In this document: positions 8,549 to 17,319 of the stretch, in pieces
Layout of the letters: each line of letters starts with the position of its first letter
Position numbering within the stretch: position 1 is the stretch's first letter
Assembly: GCA_023954375.1 (NCBI GenBank)
Contig: JAMLIC010000024.1
Location: 62,001-126,000 of the forward strand
Length of the DNA: 64,000 nucleotides
Direction of reading: 5' to 3'
Source of the DNA: Planctomycetota bacterium
GTDB lineage: Bacteria > Planctomycetota > J058
Position numbers and translations under genes: made by a program
Notes under the pieces: model-generated
The model's input: the letters and a program-made list of their open reading frames with translations, nothing else
Databases searched by the model: none
Told to the model about the DNA's origin: nothing

Positions 8549-8803
8549 GTGGTGACGAAGCTCGAGTCGCTGCTTCACGACGCGCTGAAGCTCCCTGCCG
8601 ACGAGCGCGGAGTGCTCATCCAGCGGCTGATCGAGAGCCTCGAGGACCCGGCGGGGTCGGCCGACGACGATGCCGAGGACGTCTGGGCCGAAGTGATCGC
8701 GCGGCGCATCGCCGACCTCGAGGCAGGACGCGCCCGGGTCGTCGATGCCAAGTCCGCCATCGGCGCAGCCCGGGAGGAGCTGGCGCGGCGCCGCCGTGGC
8801 TGA
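8549..8803 (+). CDS. Putative addiction-module antitoxin (TIGR02574-like)
   Basis: An 84-residue acidic protein starting with GTG at 8549 or the adjacent GTG at 8552. Residues 12-33 (ALKLPADERGVLIQRLIESL) match the helical N-terminus of the small addiction-module component family paired with RelE/ParE toxins. The C-terminus (ARRIADLEAGRARVVD) is the typical toxin-wrapping tail. A -10-like TAGGAT at 8540-8545 places the likely transcription start on the second GTG, suggesting a leaderless message. The gene overlaps the toxin gene by eight bases, as expected for a TA operon, in which the antitoxin usually represses its own promoter. Confidence 0.85.
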   Translation: MVTKLESLLHDALKLPADERGVLIQRLIESLEDPAGSADDDAEDVWAEVIARRIADLEAGRARVVDAKSAIGAAREELARRRRG

Positions 8804-9113
8804 GGGTCCTGGATTTCTCGACGAGGCCTGGCAAGAAGTCGTCGAGGCCGCGGACTGGTACGAGGCCAGGCTCGAGGGACTGGGCGATCGGGTCTACGCC
8901 GAGACGGACGAGGCGATCGATCGGATCGCGAAGATGCCCGACGTCGGGGCGCCCTGGCGGCACCGCCGCATTCAGCGCGAGGTGAGGCGCATTCCCCTGC
9001 GCTCGTTCCCGTTCATGCTGTTCTACCTCACGACGTCGCCGCCGGTCGTCGTCGCGTTCGCTCACAAGAACCGGCGGCCGGGCTACTGGACTCGCCGGTT
9101 GGGGGATGTCTGA
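8796..9113 (+). CDS. RelE/ParE-family toxin
   Basis: A 105-residue protein starting with GTG at 8796, within the end of the antitoxin gene. Family features are EVVEAADWYEARLEGLGDR near the N-terminus, RIAKMPDVGAPWR in the middle and the strand-rich end RRIPLRSFPFMLFYL, with VVVAFAHKNRRPGYW at the C-terminus. RelE/ParE toxins act as ribosome-dependent mRNA interferases or gyrase poisons; this branch cannot be assigned to either from sequence alone. The protein looks intact, in contrast to the frameshifted neighbours, which fits selection on the pair. Confidence 0.88.
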   Translation: MAEGPGFLDEAWQEVVEAADWYEARLEGLGDRVYAETDEAIDRIAKMPDVGAPWRHRRIQREVRRIPLRSFPFMLFYLTTSPPVVVAFAHKNRRPGYWTRRLGDV

Positions 9114-9114
9114 G

Positions 9115-9150
9115 CCGTTCACGACGCGCCGCATCCCCCCCCGAAACACC
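9115..9150. repeat. Dispersed repeat C, copy 3 (36 bp)
   Basis: Begins two bases after the toxin stop codon. The first 23 bases are identical to 8017-8039, and the C-tract plus CGAAACACC tail is shared with 5310-5346. It marks the right border of the accessory region, just before the large kinase gene. Confidence 0.6.
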
Positions 9151-9232
9151 CCCCGCACGCTCCACCGCCCGCGTAACCCCATCTGCCACGGGGCCCTAGA
9201 ACCACGCCCCGAGGTTCCAGTAACATGGCCGC

Positions 9233-12200
9233 GTGGCAGACGACCCCGCGACTCCGCCCGACCCGGCGCCGGCCGGAGAGGCGCCGCGCAAGCGCCGGCG
9301 GGCCGAGGGGGACCTGACCTCGTCGGACGTCGGAGAGGCGCCGAAGAAGCGCCGGCGGGCCGAGGGGGACCTGACCTCTTCCGACGCCGCCGAGGCGCCG
9401 CGCAGGCGTCGCCGCGCCGAGGGCGACCTGACCTCGTCCGACGTGGGCGACGCTCCCCGCAAGCGCCGGCGGGCGGAGGGCGACCTGACCTCGTCCGACG
9501 CGGCCGAGGCGCCGCGCCCGCGGAGCAAGCGGGCGGTCGCGCAGACGCCGGCCGAGCCGCCGATCCCTGCGGCCGACGTGCCGCTCGGCGAGCCGGCGGC
9601 GGCGGCGGCGCCCGAGCCGCCGTCGCCCGAGCGCGAGGCCGAGGACGCCCTGGTCGGGCTGTTCGCCGTCAAGGAGGGCCTCGTCAGCGAGGCGCAGGTC
9701 GAGAAGGCGATCGCGAAGCAGCGCGCCGCCGAGGGCCCGGCGAAGCCGCTGGCGCGCCTGCTGGTCGAGACCGGCGCGCTGTCGCTCCAGGCGCGCGACC
9801 AGGTGCTCGCGCGCCTCGACCCCGAGGTGATCCCGGGCTACCGGATCGAGGGCGAGGCCGGCCGCGGCGGCATGGGCGTCGTCTACCGCGCGCGGCAGCT
9901 GTCCATGGACCGCGTCGTCGCCGTGAAGGTGCTGTCGCGCCGCCTCTCCGACGACCCGAGCTACGTGACGAAGTTCCTCGCCGAGGCGCGGTCGGCCGGC
10001 AAGCTGAACCACGAGAACGTCGTCGCCGCGATCGACGCCGGCGCGGCCGCGGGGCTGCACTACTTCGTCATGGAGTTCGTCTCCGGCCGCTCGGCCGCCG
10101 AGGCGATCGAGCAGGAGGGACCGCTGCCGTGGCCGAAGGCGTTCGAGGTCGCCGAGCAGGTGGCGCGCGGCCTGGCCCACGCCCACCAGGCCGGGCTCGT
10201 CCACCGCGACGTGAAGCCGGAGAACGTCCTGCTCACCACCGAGGGCCGGGCGAAGCTGTGCGACCTGGGCCTGGCCAAGGCGGCCCAGATCGCCGGGACC
10301 GGCGGCAAGTCGGACATGACCGAGGGCACGCCCTACTACTGCTCGCCCGAGCAGGCCACGGGCCGCACGGACATCGACGCGCGCAGCGACGTCTACTCGC
10401 TCGGCGCGACCCTCTACCACATGCTCAAGGGCGAGCCGCCCTTCGACGGCGAGAGCGCGCGGGCGATCCTCGTCAAGCAGGTCCGCGAGCCGTTCCCCGA
10501 CCTCGACGTGGTCCTCCCCGAGGTCCCGCCGGCGCTCCGGCGCCTGCTGGCCGAGATGGTCAAGAAGGACCGCGAGCAGCGCCTGCCCTCCATGCGCGCC
10601 TTCGAGGAGCGCCTCGTCGCCGCCCGCCGCGCGGCCGTCGCCGCGCCGCCGCCCGCCCGCCGCGGCGGCGGCAAGGGTCCCCTGGTCCTCGCCGGCGGCG
10701 TGTTCGTCGTGTTCCTCGCCCTGGGCGCCCTGGGCGCCATGGCGCTCCTCGGCGACCCCCCGACCGACGTCGCCGTCAAGCCGCCGCCGCCGCCCGACCC
10801 GGTCGCCCCACCCGACGACGACCCGGAGGAGGTCGTCACCCCGGTGCGCCCGCGCGTGACGCGCGTGACCGACCCGCCGACGACGACGCCGCCGCCCCGC
10901 CCGCCCGAGGTCACGACCACGACCGAGCGGCCGGTCCCCTCCACGGGCCCGGCCGCGACCGCGCTCGCCGAGGCGGGACGCCTGGCGGCGCAGGACCCGG
11001 CCGCCGCCCGCGACGCCTACGCCGAGGTCGCCCGCCGCTTCCCCGGCGCCCCCGAGGCGGACGAGGCGCGGCGCCTGGCCGACGGCCTGACCAAGGCGGC
11101 CTTCGACCAGGGCTACAAGCGCTTCGAGGCCCTGACCACCCAGACGATCGCCCTCGTGCGCGACGGCCGCTTCCGCGACGCCGCCGAGGCCGTCGACGCC
11201 TTCGCCGCCGCCTGGGAGCCGCGCGGCCTCCCTGGCCTGGGCGAGCAGGTCGGCAACCTGCGGCGCGCGATCGAGCAGCAGGCGCAGGTCCGCGTCGACG
11301 ACGCCCTGCGCCGCCTCGACGCGGCCAAGACCCCGGAGGAGCGCGCCGAGGCCGAGCGCGCGCTCGAGGACGTCGTCGCCCGCGTCCCCGACACGTCCGC
11401 GACCGCCGCCCGCCCCCGCCTCGAGGCCCTCGCCCGCGACCGCGCCGCGCGGGAGGCCGAGGCGGCCCTGGCCCCGGTCCTCGCCCGCCGCGACGAGGCC
11501 CTGCGCCGGGGCGACCGCGCCGCCGCCGCCCGCGCCCTCGAGGCCGCCCTCGACGACCCCGCCCTCGTCGCCGTGGGCGAGCGGCTGGTCGAGGCCCGCG
11601 CCGAGCTCGACCTCCTCGCGACCGCCTGGGACGCCGTCGACGCCGCCTGCCGCCGCCTCGGCGAGGACGAGCGCGGTCGGTTCCGCCTGCGCCAGGGCGA
11701 ACCCCTCCGCGGCCGGCTCGTCGACTACGACCCCGCCGCCTGGCGCGGGCGGGTCAAGCTCCAGGGGCTCAAGGAGGAGGTGCCGCTCGACCTCCGCGAC
11801 CTCCACCCCGACGAGCTCGTCGGGCTGGCCCTCCCGCCGGAGCAGGGCCGGGCCAACGTCCTGCTCTTCCTGGCCCGCGGCGCGCCCGAGGCGGCGGCCG
11901 CCGCCCTGGCCGCCTGGGTCGCCGCCGGCGGCGCGCCCGCCCCGGCCCTCCAGGCCCGCGTCCAGCAGGCGCTCGCCGCCGGCCTCGAGGTCCAGGCGGC
12001 GCAGCGCCTCGACGCCGTCCTCGCCGACGGCGCCCCCGCCGACGTCGTCCTCGGCCTCCCCGCCCTCCTCCAGGACGAGAAGCTCCGCGCGACCGCGGCC
12101 TACCGCGAGCGCTTCGACCGCCTCAAGGACGCCTTCCGCCGGGCGCGGGTCGCGCAGCTCCAGGCGGCGCCCGAGCTCCTGTTCAAGGGCGAGCTCAAGG

Positions 12201-12913
12201 CCGCCCGCCGCGGCGACGCGGTCACGATCAAGTACACCTTCAAGGACCCCGCCCAGCTCCAGGACTGGACCCCCGACGTCCGCGTCGACGCCGCCTCCGC
12301 CGCTCGCCACGCCGACGACGGCATGATCGTGAAGGGCAAGCTCAGCCACGTCGCCGTGTTCCAGGGGGGCGAGCTGGGGGTCGAGGTCCGGGCGAGCACC
12401 AGCAACGGGCGCCAGCCCAACCTCAACGTGGTCCTCGGCGACCGCGGCGGCTGGACGGGCGTCCTGCTCGGCCTGGGCTTCCAGTACGGGGCGCTGCAGG
12501 ACCTGCGCGTCGACCCGACCGCCCCGCGCAAGCCCGGCTACACCGTGCCGCTGCCGGCCAACGTCTGCGTCGTCCTCGACGGCCGCGAGCCGCGCGTCGA
12601 CGGGCCGAACTTCGCCGCCGAGCCCTCGCCCTCGGTCCAGAACACCCAGGGCCGGGCGCACAAGTTCGACGCCGCCCGGGCGGCCGACGGCGCCGTCCGC
12701 CTTCGTCTCCGGGGGCGGGACGTCTTCCGCCTCCCCCCCCTCCCCGACTGGGAGCGCCCCGGCTCGGTGGCGATCGCCCCCTTCGCCACCGAGGTCAACG
12801 TCCACGAGGTCGAGATCGCCGGAAGGCTCGACGAGGCCTGGATCTCCGCCCGGGCCCAGGCCCTGGCCCTGATCGACGCCAACCGCCTCCCGACGCCGCC
12901 CGCCCCGCGCTGA
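9233..12913 (+). CDS. Membrane-anchored Ser/Thr protein kinase with N-terminal 19-residue repeats
   Basis: A 1,226-residue protein. Residues 16-91 are four exact-length 19-residue repeats centred on KRRRAEGDLTSSD. A short helical region follows, then a Hanks-type kinase domain (about 200-465) with GRGGMGVVY, the lysine in VAVKVL (about 231), HRDVKPEN (about 324), CDLGLAK (DLG replacing DFG) and a TPYYCSPEQ activation segment. One membrane helix lies at about 482-506. A Pro/Thr linker and a long Ala-rich, helical C-terminal region follow, probably extracytoplasmic and TPR-like at its start (about 580-620). The GTG is seven bases after a TAACAT -10-like box, suggesting a leaderless mRNA. The Ser/Thr-rich repeats could be substrates for autophosphorylation; this is inference. 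Confidence 0.92.
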   Translation: MADDPATPPDPAPAGEAPRKRRRAEGDLTSSDVGEAPKKRRRAEGDLTSSDAAEAPRRRRRAEGDLTSSDVGDAPRKRRRAEGDLTSSDAAEAPRPRSKRAVAQTPAEPPIPAADVPLGEPAAAAAPEPPSPEREAEDALVGLFAVKEGLVSEAQVEKAIAKQRAAEGPAKPLARLLVETGALSLQARDQVLARLDPEVIPGYRIEGEAGRGGMGVVYRARQLSMDRVVAVKVLSRRLSDDPSYVTKFLAEARSAGKLNHENVVAAIDAGAAAGLHYFVMEFVSGRSAAEAIEQEGPLPWPKAFEVAEQVARGLAHAHQAGLVHRDVKPENVLLTTEGRAKLCDLGLAKAAQIAGTGGKSDMTEGTPYYCSPEQATGRTDIDARSDVYSLGATLYHMLKGEPPFDGESARAILVKQVREPFPDLDVVLPEVPPALRRLLAEMVKKDREQRLPSMRAFEERLVAARRAAVAAPPPARRGGGKGPLVLAGGVFVVFLALGALGAMALLGDPPTDVAVKPPPPPDPVAPPDDDPEEVVTPVRPRVTRVTDPPTTTPPPRPPEVTTTTERPVPSTGPAATALAEAGRLAAQDPAAARDAYAEVARRFPGAPEADEARRLADGLTKAAFDQGYKRFEALTTQTIALVRDGRFRDAAEAVDAFAAAWEPRGLPGLGEQVGNLRRAIEQQAQVRVDDALRRLDAAKTPEERAEAERALEDVVARVPDTSATAARPRLEALARDRAAREAEAALAPVLARRDEALRRGDRAAAARALEAALDDPALVAVGERLVEARAELDLLATAWDAVDAACRRLGEDERGRFRLRQGEPLRGRLVDYDPAAWRGRVKLQGLKEEVPLDLRDLHPDELVGLALPPEQGRANVLLFLARGAPEAAAAALAAWVAAGGAPAPALQARVQQALAAGLEVQAAQRLDAVLADGAPADVVLGLPALLQDEKLRATAAYRERFDRLKDAFRRARVAQLQAAPELLFKGELKAARRGDAVTIKYTFKDPAQLQDWTPDVRVDAASAARHADDGMIVKGKLSHVAVFQGGELGVEVRASTSNGRQPNLNVVLGDRGGWTGVLLGLGFQYGALQDLRVDPTAPRKPGYTVPLPANVCVVLDGREPRVDGPNFAAEPSPSVQNTQGRAHKFDAARAADGAVRLRLRGRDVFRLPPLPDWERPGSVAIAPFATEVNVHEVEIAGRLDEAWISARAQALALIDANRLPTPPAPR
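9278..9505. repeat. Four in-frame 57-bp tandem repeats
   Basis: Each 57-bp unit encodes 19 residues of the kinase N-terminus (residues 16-91). Units alternate between two subtypes ending SSDVG and SSDAA, so the array probably grew by duplicating a 114-bp pair. Each carries a basic cluster, an acidic AEGDL and a TSSD. Confidence 0.9.
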
Positions 12914-13033
12914 CCTGCCGGAATCCTGGCTGGAGAACGGACGCAAAGGAGGTTAGGATCGGCCCCCTTCGCGGCGCTCGACCTGAGGCGCCGCGTCTCC
13001 GTCTTTGCCCCGGGCAAGGGGTGGGAGGTCGCG

Positions 13034-14062
13034 TTGGGCGACAGCAGCGTCGAGCTGGAGTTCGAGGGCCCGATCCTCGAGCTGCAGAAGAAGATCGAGG
13101 AGCTGGAGAGCTTCGCCGAGTCCACGGAGATGGACCTGCGCGGCCAGATCGAGGAGCTCCGGCGCCGCTGGCGCGAGCTGCAGCGGGAGGTGATCTCGAA
13201 GCTCACCCCCTGGCAGCGGATCCAGCTGGCCCGGCACCCCAACCGCCCGGTGTTCTCCGACTACCTGACGTCGATCTTCGACGACCCGCTCGAGCTCCAC
13301 GGCGACCAGGCCTTCGCCGACGACCAGGCGATCTGGACCGGGTTCACCAAGCTCCGCGGCCGCTCGGTCGTCCTCGTCGGCCACCGCAAGGGCAAGAACA
13401 CCAAGGACCGGATCACCTGCAACTTCGGCTGCGCCCACCCCGAGGGCTACCGCAAGGCCCAGCGGGTCATGCGCCTGGCCGAGAAGTACCGCCTGCCGAT
13501 CGTCACCCTGATCGACACCCCCGGCGCCTACCCGGGGGTCTCGGCCGAGGAGCGCGGCCAGGCCCACGCGATCGCCCGGAGCATCTTCGAGATGTCCCGC
13601 CTCGCCGTCCCCATCGTGTGTGTGGTGATCGGCGAGGGCGGCAGCGGCGGCGCCCTGGGGATCGGCGTCGGCGACCGCGTGCTCATGCTCGAGAACTCCT
13701 ACTACTCGGTGATCTCGCCCGAGGGCTGCTCGTCGATCCTCTGGAAGTCCGCCGACCAGGCCGCCCGCGCGGCGTCGATCCTCAAGCTGACCGCCGCCGA
13801 CCTGCTCGGGTTCGGCGTCGTCGACGCCGTGATCGCCGAGCCCCCGGGCGGCGCCCACCAGGCCCCGGCCGAGGCCTGCCGCCTGGTCGCCGACGCGATC
13901 CACGAGCACCTGCAGGAGATCTCGGGCACGCCCGGCCCCGTCCTCGTCGAGCAGCGCTACGAGAAGGTGCGCAAGCTGGGGATCTTCCTCGAGGAGGGCC
14001 GCGCCGCGGCCCCGAACGGGGCCCTGCCGGTCAACGGGGCGCGCCCCGTCGGCCGGGCCTGA
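13034..14062 (+). CDS. accA: Acetyl-CoA carboxylase carboxyltransferase subunit alpha
   Basis: A 342-residue protein of normal family length. It transfers the carboxyl group from biotin on AccB to acetyl-CoA, making malonyl-CoA for fatty-acid synthesis in the cytoplasm, as a complex with AccD. The N-terminal coiled coil (LELQKKIEELESFAE) and the crotonase-type core are present, including HPEGYRKAQRVMRLAEKY, TLIDTPGAYPG, GEGGSGGALGIGVGDRV and YYSVISPEGCSSILWK. The TTG at 13034 is the chosen start: GGGAGG lies just upstream and the family N-terminus begins there. A TTAGGAT -10-like box is at 12953. accD is not in the window; accB and accC lie at 56-58 kb. Confidence 0.95.
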   Translation: MGDSSVELEFEGPILELQKKIEELESFAESTEMDLRGQIEELRRRWRELQREVISKLTPWQRIQLARHPNRPVFSDYLTSIFDDPLELHGDQAFADDQAIWTGFTKLRGRSVVLVGHRKGKNTKDRITCNFGCAHPEGYRKAQRVMRLAEKYRLPIVTLIDTPGAYPGVSAEERGQAHAIARSIFEMSRLAVPIVCVVIGEGGSGGALGIGVGDRVLMLENSYYSVISPEGCSSILWKSADQAARAASILKLTAADLLGFGVVDAVIAEPPGGAHQAPAEACRLVADAIHEHLQEISGTPGPVLVEQRYEKVRKLGIFLEEGRAAAPNGALPVNGARPVGRA

Positions 14063-14077
14063 CCTGCGATGAGCGAG

Positions 14078-14183
14078 GCGCTCGCGCGGGGGGCGCGATC
14101 GGCGTGATGCCCGGACGGGGGTGTTTGGCCCGTTCCGCGCCTCCCACACGCTGCGCTCTGGCGGGTCGAGCACGAGCGGCGGA
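14078..14183. repeat. Dispersed repeat B, copy 1 (106 bp)
   Basis: Aligns without gaps to 36249-36354, with long identical blocks such as TTCCGCGCCTCCC and GGTCGAGCACG. It fills the gap between the convergent accA and receiver-kinase genes. No open frame common to both copies is convincing, though the minus strand of each reads VLDxPER followed later by RSRPPRER. Confidence 0.65.
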
Positions 14184-14186
14184 GTC

Positions 14187-15638
14187 TCACATCCGCGTGT
14201 CGTCGGGGCGCGGCTCGTCGGCGACCGCCGCCGGGGCCGCGCTCTCGGCGGCCTGCCCCTCGTCGCTCTCCAGCCAGGCCTTGAGGTCGCGCTCGACCTC
14301 CTCGCCGCGCTGGTAGCGGGCGGCCGGGTCGCGCTCGAGCAGGCGGCCGAGGACCCGCAGCAGCCCGGGCGAGAGCCCGGCCCGGAACTGCGTCGCGTCG
14401 GGGGTCGGCCCGGAGACGATCCGCTTGAAGATCTGGTAGGGCACCACCCCCGGGAAGGGGCGGCGGCCGGTGAGCGTCTCGAACATGCTCACCCCCACCG
14501 CGAACAGGTCGCTCCGCGGGTCCGCCTTGGCGCCCTCGATCACCTCGGGCGCCACGTAGTAAGAGGTCCCCAGCGCGTAGCCCGTCTCGGTGAGCGTGCT
14601 CGCCTCGTGCTCGTACTTCGCCAGGCCGAAGTCGACGAGCTTGACCAGCCCGTCGGACGCGCGGCGGATCACGTTGGCCGGCTTCACGTCGCGGTGGACC
14701 AGGCCCTGGTCGGCGAGGTCCTGGAGCGCGCGGCACACCTGCCAGAAGATCCGCGCCGTCTCGGCCTCGGGGAGGGGGCCGTCGCGCAGGACGATCCGGT
14801 CGAGCGCGTCGCCCTCGACCGCCTCCATGACGAGGAAGTAGCGGCCGGCGTCGTAGCCGTGGTCGAGCACGCGCACCACGTGCTCGGTCTCGAGCGACGA
14901 GAGGACGCGGATCTCCCGCAGGAAGCGGGCGATCGCCGTGCGGTTCTCCGACAGGCGCGGGGCGAGGACCTTCAGCGCCACCGGCGTCTGGTCGTCGCGG
15001 CGCATGGCCCGGTAGACCGTCCCCATGCCGCCGCGGCCGTACTCCCCCGTGACCACGTACTGGTCGAAGAAGTAGTGCGGCGAGGCCTGGGGGAGGAAGC
15101 CGCGGACCGCCGTCTCGTCGGACGGGAGCTCGGAGGGCGGCGCGGGCGGGGGGGCCTCGGCCGCGGCGGTCGCCGCCGGGGCGGCGGGGGCCTCCTCCTC
15201 CGGCGGCAGCGTGGGCTCCGTCTCCCGGCGCAGGAACTCGCCCTCGCGCAGGAGGACGCTGACCTTCGCCATGAGCTCGGCCGTGCGGTAGGGCTTGATC
15301 AGGTAGTCGTTCGCCCCGGCCTCGAACCCGGCGACGATGTTCTCCTCCTCGCTCAGCACCGAGACGAGGACGACCGGCAGCCGCCGCTTGTCGTAGCGCT
15401 CCCGCAGCCGCCGCGTCAGCTCCAGGCCGTCCATGTGCGGCATCTGGATGTCGGAGATCACGAGCGCCGGCGGGTCGCGGAGCACCTGGTCGAGCGCGGC
15501 TGCGCCGTCGGGGAACTCCACGACGTGGAACCCCTTGCGCACCAGCAGCTGCTGGGCGAAGCGGCGGACGACCTCGCTGTCCTCGACGAGGACGATCCGG
15601 GTCGGCGTCGGCGCGGCGGCCGCTGGCTCTTGCTCCAC
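14187..15638 (-). CDS. Hybrid response regulator receiver and Ser/Thr protein kinase
   Basis: A 483-residue soluble protein. Residues 12-130 form a receiver domain with the acidic pair at 19-20, phospho-acceptor D63 (VISDIQMPHMDG) and the conserved Lys in YLIKPYR. After a Pro/Ala linker, a Hanks-type kinase (about 190-450) has YGRGGMGTVYRA, VALKVLAP, HRDVKPANV, DFGLAK and YYVAPEV. No membrane helix is present. It is divergently arranged with a PAS histidine kinase, starting 82 bases away, so the simplest reading is that the histidine kinase phosphorylates D63 and thereby controls Ser/Thr phosphorylation. Partnership is inferred from position only. Confidence 0.93.
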   Translation of the reverse strand: MEQEPAAAAPTPTRIVLVEDSEVVRRFAQQLLVRKGFHVVEFPDGAAALDQVLRDPPALVISDIQMPHMDGLELTRRLRERYDKRRLPVVLVSVLSEEENIVAGFEAGANDYLIKPYRTAELMAKVSVLLREGEFLRRETEPTLPPEEEAPAAPAATAAAEAPPPAPPSELPSDETAVRGFLPQASPHYFFDQYVVTGEYGRGGMGTVYRAMRRDDQTPVALKVLAPRLSENRTAIARFLREIRVLSSLETEHVVRVLDHGYDAGRYFLVMEAVEGDALDRIVLRDGPLPEAETARIFWQVCRALQDLADQGLVHRDVKPANVIRRASDGLVKLVDFGLAKYEHEASTLTETGYALGTSYYVAPEVIEGAKADPRSDLFAVGVSMFETLTGRRPFPGVVPYQIFKRIVSGPTPDATQFRAGLSPGLLRVLGRLLERDPAARYQRGEEVERDLKAWLESDEGQAAESAAPAAVADEPRPDDTRM

Positions 15639-15720
15639 CGGCCCGAGGATAGCGCGCGGCGGCGCCTCGCGCCACGCAGGCCTGGCCCGGGCGGGGCCGC
15701 CGCGCTACCGTCGGGCCGAG

Positions 15721-17214
15721 ATGAACATCGCGTTCAGCGGCGACCCGGGCCGGTGCGACGGGCTGGCGGGCGACCTCGGCCGGCGCGGGCACGCCCTCCA
15801 GGCGGTCGACGGCCCGGGCCAGGCGCTCGAGCTGGCCCGCACGCGCCGCGTCGACGCGCTGCTGGTGGAGGACGTCGACCTCCTCGACGCGGCCCGCGGC
15901 GTCGCGCCGGAGCTCCCCGTGATCGTCGTCGGCGTCGACGACACCGCGCGCGCCGCGGCGCGCGCCCAGGCGCGCGGCGCCTTCGGCTACGTCGCCGGGC
16001 CCGACGGGGCCGCGCTCGACGCGGAGGCGCGCGCCGCGCTCTGCGACCTCGTCGACCGCCTCGCGGCCCGCGCGCGCCTCGAGGCGGAGCGCGTCGCCCG
16101 CCTCGAGGAGGGGCAGCGCTCGCGCCGCTTCTACGAGGACGTGCTGACCAACGTCGGCCAGGGCATCGTCGTGATCGACCAGGGGGGGAAGATCCGCTTC
16201 CACAACCCGGAGGCCGCCCGCATCCTCGGCGAGGACGACGAGGGCGCCCTCGCGGCGCAGGCGGCCGTGCCCCTCCTCCAGATGCTCGTGGACACGCTCG
16301 TCGAGGGGCGGACGAAGACGCGCATGATCGCGCAGCAGGTGGACGACGAGCAGAAGGTCTTCCTCGACGTGACGACGTCGGTCCTGCGCGGCGCCGACGG
16401 CCGCGCCGCCGGCGCGATCGCGATCGTCTCCGACCGCTCGACCGAGAAGCGCCTCGAGGAGCAGCTCATCCACACCGAGCGGCTCGCCACCCTCGGCAGC
16501 CTGCTGGCCTCGATCGCCCACGAGATCACCAACACGCTCACGAGCATCACGGGCTGCGCCGAGATGGGGCTCGAGGTGGCCAAGGACGCCGAGCAGGCGG
16601 CGGCCCAGGCGTGCGAGCCCGCCACCCGCGGCGCCCTCGAGAGCCTCGCGGCGGACATCCGCCAGATCTTCGACACCGTCCTCGAGGCGGGGATCAACAC
16701 GCAGACGATCGCCAACAACATGCTGCAGTACTCGCGGCAGTCGTCGCCGGCGCGCGTCGTGCGCCAGGACGTCAACGAGCTCATCCGCAAGACGCTCAGG
16801 ACGCTCGGCAAGCACGTCGGCATCGACAAGGTCACGGTCGAGCTGGACCTCGACCCCGCCGCCCCGTGCGCCCGGCTCGAGCCCAGCAAGCTCCAGCAGG
16901 CGCTCGTCAACCTCGTCGTCAACGCGATCCACGCCCTGCAGGAGGTGCCGCCCCCGCGGCGGGTCCTGCGCATCGTCACGCGCGCCGACGCCGCCGCCCG
17001 CCTCATCCACCTGCACGTGAGCGACCAGGGCCCGGGGATCTCGCCGCGCAAGATGGAGAAGATCTTCCAGCCCTTCTTCACGACGAAGGGCCACGGCACG
17101 GGCCTGGGCCTCTACATCAGCCGCAAGGTGCTCCAGGACCAGGGCGGGACGATCACGCTGCAGAGCGAGGTGGGCAGGGGGACGCAGTTCACGATCCAGC
17201 TGCCGCTGGAGTAG
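15721..17214 (+). CDS. PAS-containing sensor histidine kinase with degenerate N-terminal receiver
   Basis: A 497-residue soluble protein. Residues 1-95 have the fold pattern of a receiver (MNIAFSGDP, then VDALLVEDVDLLDAARG), but the normal acidic pocket and phospho-acceptor context are poor, so it is probably a pseudo-receiver. A PAS domain follows (about 135-250; NVGQGIVVIDQGGKIRFHN). The dimerisation domain carries the phosphorylated His at about residue 267 (IAHEITNTLTSITG), followed by a HATPase with N401 (NLVVNAIHAL), SDQGPGIS, FFTTKGHGTGLGL. The H-box has HEITN in place of the common HEIxNPL. A TACCGT -10-like box ten bases before the ATG suggests a leaderless transcript. Confidence 0.92.
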   Translation: MNIAFSGDPGRCDGLAGDLGRRGHALQAVDGPGQALELARTRRVDALLVEDVDLLDAARGVAPELPVIVVGVDDTARAAARAQARGAFGYVAGPDGAALDAEARAALCDLVDRLAARARLEAERVARLEEGQRSRRFYEDVLTNVGQGIVVIDQGGKIRFHNPEAARILGEDDEGALAAQAAVPLLQMLVDTLVEGRTKTRMIAQQVDDEQKVFLDVTTSVLRGADGRAAGAIAIVSDRSTEKRLEEQLIHTERLATLGSLLASIAHEITNTLTSITGCAEMGLEVAKDAEQAAAQACEPATRGALESLAADIRQIFDTVLEAGINTQTIANNMLQYSRQSSPARVVRQDVNELIRKTLRTLGKHVGIDKVTVELDLDPAAPCARLEPSKLQQALVNLVVNAIHALQEVPPPRRVLRIVTRADAAARLIHLHVSDQGPGISPRKMEKIFQPFFTTKGHGTGLGLYISRKVLQDQGGTITLQSEVGRGTQFTIQLPLE

Positions 17215-17239
17215 CGCCCGCTCCGTCGACCCGTGGCCG

Positions 17240-17269
17240 TTGGACTCGCCCTCCCCGGCCGATTAGAAT
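17240..17269 (+). promoter_or_regulatory. Sigma-70-type promoter for the chemosensory operon
   Basis: TTGGAC at 17240-17245 and TAGAAT at 17264-17269, separated by 18 bases, stand out in very G+C-rich DNA. Transcription would start near 17276, about 44 bases before the first gene of the operon at 17320. Confidence 0.55.
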
Positions 17270-17319
17270 CCCGCAACCGCTGGCGCCGCCGGCGCCTACG
17301 ACGACGCCCCGGGGGACGG

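Noticed and set aside
5310..9150. Integron attC sites
   Set aside because: Repeat C follows genes but lacks the GTTRRRY core and inverted-repeat structure, gene orientations are mixed, and no integrase is present.
9278..9505. CRISPR-like regularly spaced repeats
   Set aside because: The units are contiguous, in frame, with no spacers, and encode the kinase N-terminus.
9106..14316. Plus-strand open frame of about 1,700 codons across the kinase and accA genes
   Set aside because: Arg/Pro/Gly-rich shadow frame. The real genes lie in other frames with clear domain motifs.
13957..17094. Minus-strand frame of about 1,000 codons spanning the receiver-kinase and the histidine kinase region
   Set aside because: It shadows two well-supported genes in other frames.
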